Source: Tolypeutes matacus
Taxonomy: Eukaryota; Chordata; Mammalia; Cingulata; Chlamyphoridae
Direction: 5' to 3'
DNA length: 64,000 nt
NCBI GenBank assembly: GCA_026826555.1
Contig: JAKSZT010053928.1
Location: 43,273,528 to 43,337,527, forward strand
Made by a program: the position numbers and the translations under genes. A model generated the notes under the pieces. That model did no database searches and was not told where the DNA came from. It was given only the letters and a program-made list of their open reading frames with translations. This document shows positions 61,020 through 64,000 of the stretch, piece after piece (the stretch's first letter is position 1; each line of letters starts with the position of its first letter).

Positions 61020-62690
61020 TCAGAATGTCCAGGTTTCAGCAAAAGATCACAAAACATACAGAGAAGCTGGAAACGGTGGCCTATGCAAAGGAGATGATTA
61101 AAGCATCAGAAACCATCAATGAGGAAGACCAGACCTGGGGCATCCCAGACAAAAACTTGTAGAATGGTCTAAATATGCTCAAAGGGCTAAAGGAAAACAT
61201 GGACAAAGAACTAAAGGAAATCAGGAAAACAATAGATGAACACCAAGAAAATATCAGTAGAGAGATGGAAATTAGGAAAAAGAACCAAACAGAGCTGAAG
61301 ACCACAGGGACAGAAATTTTAAATTCCTTAGAGGGGTTCAACAGCAGGTTGGAGCTGGCAGAATAATCGATGAACTTGAAGATAAGACAGTCGAAACTAT
61401 CCAGGCTGAGGAGCAGAAAGAGGGGGGAAAAATGAAGAAAAGTAAACAGAGCTTAAGGAACCTGTCTGACACCACCCAAGTGTACCAATATAAGCATTGT
61501 AGATATCCCAGAAGGAGAAGAGAGAAAGAGAAAGGGGCAGAGAGAGACTATTCAAAGAAATAATAGTTGAAAACTTCCCAAATTTAACAAGACATGATAT
61601 ACATCCAAGGTGCTCAGTGAACTCCAATCAGGATAAATCCAGATAGACCCATGCCATGTGTGTTAGTCAGGGTTCTCTCAGGAAACAGAATCAACAGGAG
61701 ATATCTGTCAATAATATGAGATTTTTATAAGAGTCTCTCACACAACTGTGGGGATGCACAAGCCCAGGTTCCGCAGGCAGGCTGCAAACCAGGGGCTCCG
61801 ATGAAAGTCCAGTGAAAGGTCCTTGATGAGTTTCTGGGAGAAGTTAGCTGTCCAAAGACGAGAAATTCTCTCCGAATGTTGAAATCACTTTCCCTTTTAA
61901 GGCATTCAACTGATTGAATAAAAGCATCATCCATTGCTGATGCAATCTCCCTGATTGATGCAGATATAATCAGCCATCCATTCAGTAAACTCACTGGTGA
62001 TCGAAGTCCATAAATGCTCTTGTTATTACAATTAGCCCAGTGCTTGTTGGACCAAACACCTGGACACAATTACTGGCCGAGTTGACACATTAGCCTAACC
62101 ATCACACCGTGTTATAATCAAATTGTCAAATGCCAAATAAAAAGAGAATTCTGAAAGTTGCAAGAGAGAAGCAAAGTGTTACATATAAGAGAGCCTCAAT
62201 AAAATTGAGTGCTGATTTCTTAGCAAAAAGAAGACAGTGAGATGACATACTTAGAAAGTGCTGAAAGCAAAAAATTGTCATCCAGTACTTCTATGTCTAT
62301 GACAAATGCAATACATGATTCTGGATGAGGTCTAAGAATGAAGGAGAAGAAGCTCAAAAGGACATTATTATGACATAAGAAAAAATTGGAATATAGACTG
62401 TAAACTTTATATTGATGTTAAATTTCTTGAACTTGATAACTCACTTAAGGTGGTTCCATAAGTGAAAATCCTTGCTTTTAGGAAATGTACGTGAAAATAT
62501 TATGTGTTCAAGGACTGTGATGTGTGCAACTTGCTCTTAAATGTTCAGAAGACAGAGTTAGAGAGAAGTAAAATGTTAAAATTGGTGAATCTAGGTATCT
62601 GTGGGGTGTGGAGGTGTGTTGGAGTTTATATTATTTTTGCAACTGTCTTGTAACTTTGAAATTATTGCAGAATAAAAGTTTAACATTTCA
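61020..62690 (+). pseudogene. HAL1 (half-L1) element with ORF1-like remnant, split by an LTR
   Basis: Sense HAL1 in parts 61,020-61,660 and 62,107-62,690. It encodes an ORF1-like coiled coil (MLKGLKENMDKELKEIRKTI, SREMEIRKKNQTELKTTG) with stops and frameshifts, then 'GAGAATTCTGAAAGTTGCAA' and 'GACATACTTAGAAAGTGCTG', then a 3' UTR and A-rich tail. HAL1 elements carry only an ORF1 and depend on L1 for movement. No RT or endonuclease is present. Confidence 0.8.
61661..62106 (+). mobile_element. LTR-like element inserted in the HAL1
   Basis: A 446-bp element bounded by TGTTAGTCAGGGTTCTCTC and GTTGACACATTAGCC...ATCACA (TG...CA). Flanking CATGTG and CCGTGT look like a decayed TSD. Carries 'GAGTCTCTCACACAACTGTG'. 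Noncoding; ERVL/MLT2-like by its start. Confidence 0.65.
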
Positions 62691-64000
62691 AGTCTGGATA
62701 ATAAATATACTCTTTTAATAAGCAAAATAAGTTTTTGAAACAATATTTTTAAAACATTTTTTTCATAAGTACTTAAAACCATAAGAGCAAATTCTGTCAT
62801 GTCCCCTCCCTTATTGATTGGATTGGAAGTGATTTTTTTCTGTACCCAAAGAGGACTTGCCAGGGTCAGCACCTCACACTGGGACACAGCAGCAAGAGAT
62901 AAATGAACTATTTCTTCCCCAGATCTATTTTTCCACCATTTATAGGCAAGATAGTGATCTCTTTGACTAGAATCAAGTGCTGTTGAATATTTTCTCATTT
63001 AGAAAGGTATAAATATGCTTAAAGAGCTAAAGGAAAACACGGACCTACACAGAAATGAAACTTTCACCAGTGATCTGATCACCAATTCCAACAGCCTTTT
63101 CTCAGTTCTTACGATTCTTGTTCTCTACCCCAGTGGTCTCCAAAGTGTGATTTGCTCAGAATTACCCACTGAGGGAAAGAAAATAATTAAACTTCCGTTT
63201 ATTTTTCTTTCTTTTCCTTCCTGTCTTTCTCCCTTCCTTCCTTTATCTAAAAGGTAAGAAAGAAGGTGAGACTTTCTTAGAGTTAACTTGGATTGCATCT
63301 CAGAAGGTCACATGTCTCTTATAGTATGTGAGGTACTCTGAAGGAAGTGTAGGGGGTTTGCGGTAATGCAAAGGAGCCAACACTGGTTACCCTTACTCTT
63401 TGGTTCACTTTCACTGTATTGTAACCAATTGTAGTTTACAGTATCTGGTTAACTGGTTTGGGAAGGTTATATTATTTTAATAAACTGGCCCTCAGAAAAT
63501 GGACACATGACTTAAAAGGACTTCTACAAAAAAAACATAAATTGAGAATAAAACTAAAAATGTAAGAACAAACTAACAAAATGTTAATGCTGATACTTTA
63601 CTTTTACTCCTAGAGTGAGATCTTTTTTTTTTGGAGTGAGTTCTTGTGTCAGCTGCACAATGAGGTTAAGAATAAAAAAAGAAAATCAAAGTAGTAAGTC
63701 ATCAGTTCCCCCAAATTAGAAATTATCAGCAATAATATTTGAAGTATAGTTTTGTTTTCATTATTGCTAACCATAAACATTGCCCGGAGTTTATATTTGT
63801 CTAAATATAATAACTATGTTTAGTTATTATAATATGTATGTAACCTATAAGTAAAGTATACATATATTGGGTATGTAATTGCCAGATTTTTTACTAATAG
63901 AGCAAATAACAGTATCAAAAATATTTGGAGACAACTACTCACCTCTATTTGATATATTAACAGTTCCTTCCTATTTCAAACACCTTACTTCCTTGACTTC
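62691..64000. other. Intron 4, right edge: HAL1 scrap, MER5-like end and unassigned sequence
   Basis: A short HAL1 match at 63,005-63,045 ('TAAATATGCTTAAAGAGCTA'), a MER5-like inverted-end phrase at 63,128 ('CCCAGTGGTCTCCAAAGTGT') and pyrimidine-rich simple sequence at 63,200-63,245. DARS1 exon 5 is not found. Confidence 0.45.

Noticed and set aside
61175..61366. Candidate independent coiled-coil gene
   Set aside because: It is the decayed ORF1-like part of a HAL1 element, with the HAL1 3' part downstream.

Overview
The window is nuclear DNA from a placental mammal, almost certainly a xenarthran (armadillo, sloth or anteater; not resolved further). Evidence: interspersed repeats make up most of it; many SINEs are of the tRNA-Ala-derived DAS type known from armadillo; L1, HAL1, L2, MIR, MER5-like, Tigger-like and LTR elements are all present; and the single host gene has mammalian exon-intron structure. 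Nothing bacterial, plasmid or phage-like is visible.

Layout. Positions 1-25,500 are the 5' intergenic flank of the gene and hold only repeats and unassigned sequence. A CpG-rich promoter lies around 25,540-26,260. From 25,895 to the right edge runs the 5' part of DARS1 (cytoplasmic aspartyl-tRNA synthetase) on the plus strand. Exons 1-4 are at 25,895-25,960, 27,910-27,967, 31,590-31,682 and 47,673-47,775. They encode about the first 107 residues: the N-terminal extension and the start of the anticodon-binding OB fold. Every junction is GT-AG, and the intron phases are 0, 1, 1 and 2. Exon 5 was not found, so intron 4 runs past the window and the catalytic domain is absent here.

Repeats give the window its interest. 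Between 13,545 and 19,918 there is a four-level nest: an L2 holds a DAS SINE, which holds a near-full-length L1, which holds a younger SINE; the three insertions have matching target-site duplications (TSDs). The L1 has a deletion that joins the ORF1 coiled coil in frame to the ORF2 endonuclease. Other complex loci are an inverted L1 pair with complementary internal deletions (20,985-22,540), an ORF1/ORF2-less L1 with an 87-codon sense ORF (38,365-39,268), and two long noncoding L1-tail insertions in intron 4 (42,246-45,314 and 52,392-55,046), the second flanked by a 49-bp direct repeat. A 5'-complete RPL17 processed pseudogene (50,551-51,184) also lies in intron 4. Solo LTRs, a hAT MITE and a Tigger-type derivative add datable insertions.

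No tRNA, rRNA, CRISPR, operon or defence system is present. I did not find a previously undescribed cellular system. The most unusual items are the rearranged L1 derivatives and the paired TCTCGCGA motifs in the DARS1 promoter. Edges of old repeats are approximate, and family names come from pattern recognition rather than a database search.
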